DNA from: Anas platyrhynchos | Lineage: Eukaryota > Chordata > Aves > Anseriformes > Anatidae | Reading direction: 5' to 3' | Assembly: GCF_047663525.1 (NCBI RefSeq) | Contig: NC_092602.1 | Span: forward strand, 5,711,501 to 5,775,500 | DNA length: 64,000 nt | Shown here: positions 62,479 to 64,000 of the stretch, one piece after another | Numbering within the stretch: the stretch's first letter is position 1 | Layout: every line of letters starts with the position of its first letter | The notes under the pieces: model-generated | Seen by the model: the letters and a program-made list of their open reading frames with translations, nothing else | Told to the model about the DNA's origin: nothing | Database searches by the model: none | Made by a program: the position numbers and the translations under genes

Positions 62479-64000
62479 GTGAGTGCCACCGGGGGGGGGA
62501 CACCGAGGGGGGGGACACGGCACCTGGGGGGGAATGGGATGGAGAGGGGGTAGGGGACGTTGGGGGGCGCATGGCACCGAGGGGCGCATGGCACCTGGGG
62601 GGGGATATGGGATGGGGAGGGGGATGCGGCACCTTTGGGGGGGGTGGCATGGCAGCGGAGGGGGTGTGTGATATGGGGGGGCTGTGTGGGGATGGGGACA
62701 TGGTACCTGGCTGGGGGGGGGGGCTGCGTGTCACCTGGGGGGAATGTGGCACATGGGGAGGGGGGACATGGCACTGGAGGGGGCTCTGTGGCACCTCGGG
62801 GGATGGCATTGCCTCAGGATGCTCAGAGCGGGCTGGGCTGGGGGCGAGGGGGCTCTGCTGGGGTTGGGTGCAGGGGTCCGGCACATCGCCCTTCCTGCGC
62901 CTTCCTCCCCCTCCTCCTCTTCCTCCTCCCTGGCCAAGGGCCGGGCACCGCAGCACCCACCGGGGACCCCAGGGTGAGCCCAGCCCTGCCTGCAGGCAGA
63001 CAGGAGGGGGCCGTAGGGTGGGTTTTGGGGAATGTCCCGGCTTGGGGGTGCTGCCAGGATGCCCGAGGGCGGCACCCACATCACGGGTCAGTCCTAGAGC
63101 AGGGCGTACAGAAAGCAGCTCCCAAAAAAGTCCCGTTAAAACAAGAGGGCAGGGGATGGGGGATTGCATCAACTGGTCCGGCTGCTGGGGAGGGCTCAGG
63201 GACGGGGCCGTGCACCCTTGTGCCTCGAGGCCCAGAGGCTGCAGGTGTCCCCATGGTGCTGGGAGCCCTTTTTTGGGGACCATGCCCACTCCTGGCCATG
63301 GTGAGAGGCCACAGGGGCAGGACAGAGCCTCCCTGGAGCATCCCCTCCCCGGAGCATCCCCTTTAGCTCAAGCAGCACAAACAGCCGCATGCTGGGAAGC
63401 AGCAAACCTTCCTTTTAATATATATATTTATGTTTCCCCCCACCTGCTTGGACACAGGCCCGCTGTATCAGAGCGCTGAGGATGCTTCGCAGCGGTGCCA
63501 GCAGCCGCTGCTGCCCTTGAGGCCGTCCTCCTGCCGGGCAGCCTCTGCCCTTTTTGGGCAGGTGCAGCGCTTTCGCCCTTCCCAGGAGCCTGGGTTTGGG
63601 GAAAAAGGGAGGAAAATCCCTCCCTTTGCCTTGGAGCAGGGGGAGACGCGGGGATGGACCCACAAGCATCCGTCCGGTGGTCCAAGTTTTTGTCCCAGAG
63701 GTGTTTTCTGGGACATGAAAGCTTTGGGGATGCACCCACAGCCCCGATGCCGGCGGCTCCGTGGCCCGGCTGCTCCCACGGCGCCGGCGATGCTGGCACG
63801 GGGCGCTGGGAAAGGTCACGGCACCACAGCCAAAATTGGAAAGTGGAGGCCAGAGAAAGTTTCCATGTGCGTGGACAGCAGCAAGGCACGAGAGGGATTT
63901 AGGAAAAAATAAAAAAATAAAAAAAAAATAACCTCTTATGGGTGAATGGGGCTGCCCGTGCGTCACCGCAAAGCCAGGGTTGGGATTGGGGACTGCAGGG
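62479..64000 (+). other. TESC: TESC intron 1, 5' part
   Basis: No second exon was found (the expected start, FSSDQIEQLHRRF or similar, is absent). Long open frames such as 62364-63479 simply read through the donor into G-rich repeat. Confidence 0.65.
62486..62810 (+). repeat. G-rich minisatellite in TESC intron 1
   Basis: Degenerate units of about 25 bp containing tggcacctgggggg with many runs of 5 to 9 G. Strong G-quadruplex potential on the non-template strand just after the first exon. Confidence 0.8.

Noticed and set aside
62364..63479. 371-codon frame containing the TESC start
   Set aside because: Only 62421-62478 is coding. The rest reads 5' UTR and G-rich intron through a clear donor.

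Overview
The window is vertebrate nuclear DNA and almost certainly from a bird. It carries widely spaced exons with canonical GT-AG splice sites, compact GC-rich introns, and a CR1-type retroposon 3' end with its terminal ATTCTATG-like motif. The gene order NOS1, FBXO21, TESC, all on one strand, matches the order known from human 12q24. There are no bacterial, phage or CRISPR features.

Region 1 (1 to about 30440, + strand) is the 3' three quarters of NOS1, neuronal nitric oxide synthase. I place 27 coding exons, exon 3 to exon 29 in human numbering, with every splice phase consistent. They encode about 1195 residues: the end of the N-terminal linker, the whole heme oxygenase domain, the calmodulin helix, the FMN domain with its autoinhibitory loop, and the FAD/NADPH reductase. 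The first coding exon, which carries the PDZ domain, is not in the window, so bases 1-8109 are intron. The last exon holds only the final few residues.

Region 2 (30441-39828) contains no convincing gene. It should hold the NOS1 3' UTR; the best poly(A) candidate is near 38120. It then holds a tandem minisatellite with units of about 32-35 bp at 38450-39562, interrupted by a CR1 fragment. The array ends about 270 bp before the next start codon.

Region 3 (39829-58893, + strand) is a complete FBXO21 gene in 12 coding exons (605 codons plus stop): F-box, SirB1/transglutaminase-like core, and YccV/HspQ-like C-terminal domain. Its promoter is GC-rich with a YY1-type motif over the ATG. Intron 1 begins with about 570 bp of nearly pure purine.

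Region 4 (58894-64000) holds the FBXO21 3' UTR, with a strong pair of poly(A) signals at 61824-61834, and then the first coding exon of TESC (tescalcin) at 62421-62478. A G-rich minisatellite fills the start of TESC intron 1. Later TESC exons are outside the window.

The three genes have no known common pathway; their linkage is ancestral synteny. I found no evidence for a wholly new gene system. The unusual material is the repeat architecture around the FBXO21 and TESC starts and some splice-site details.
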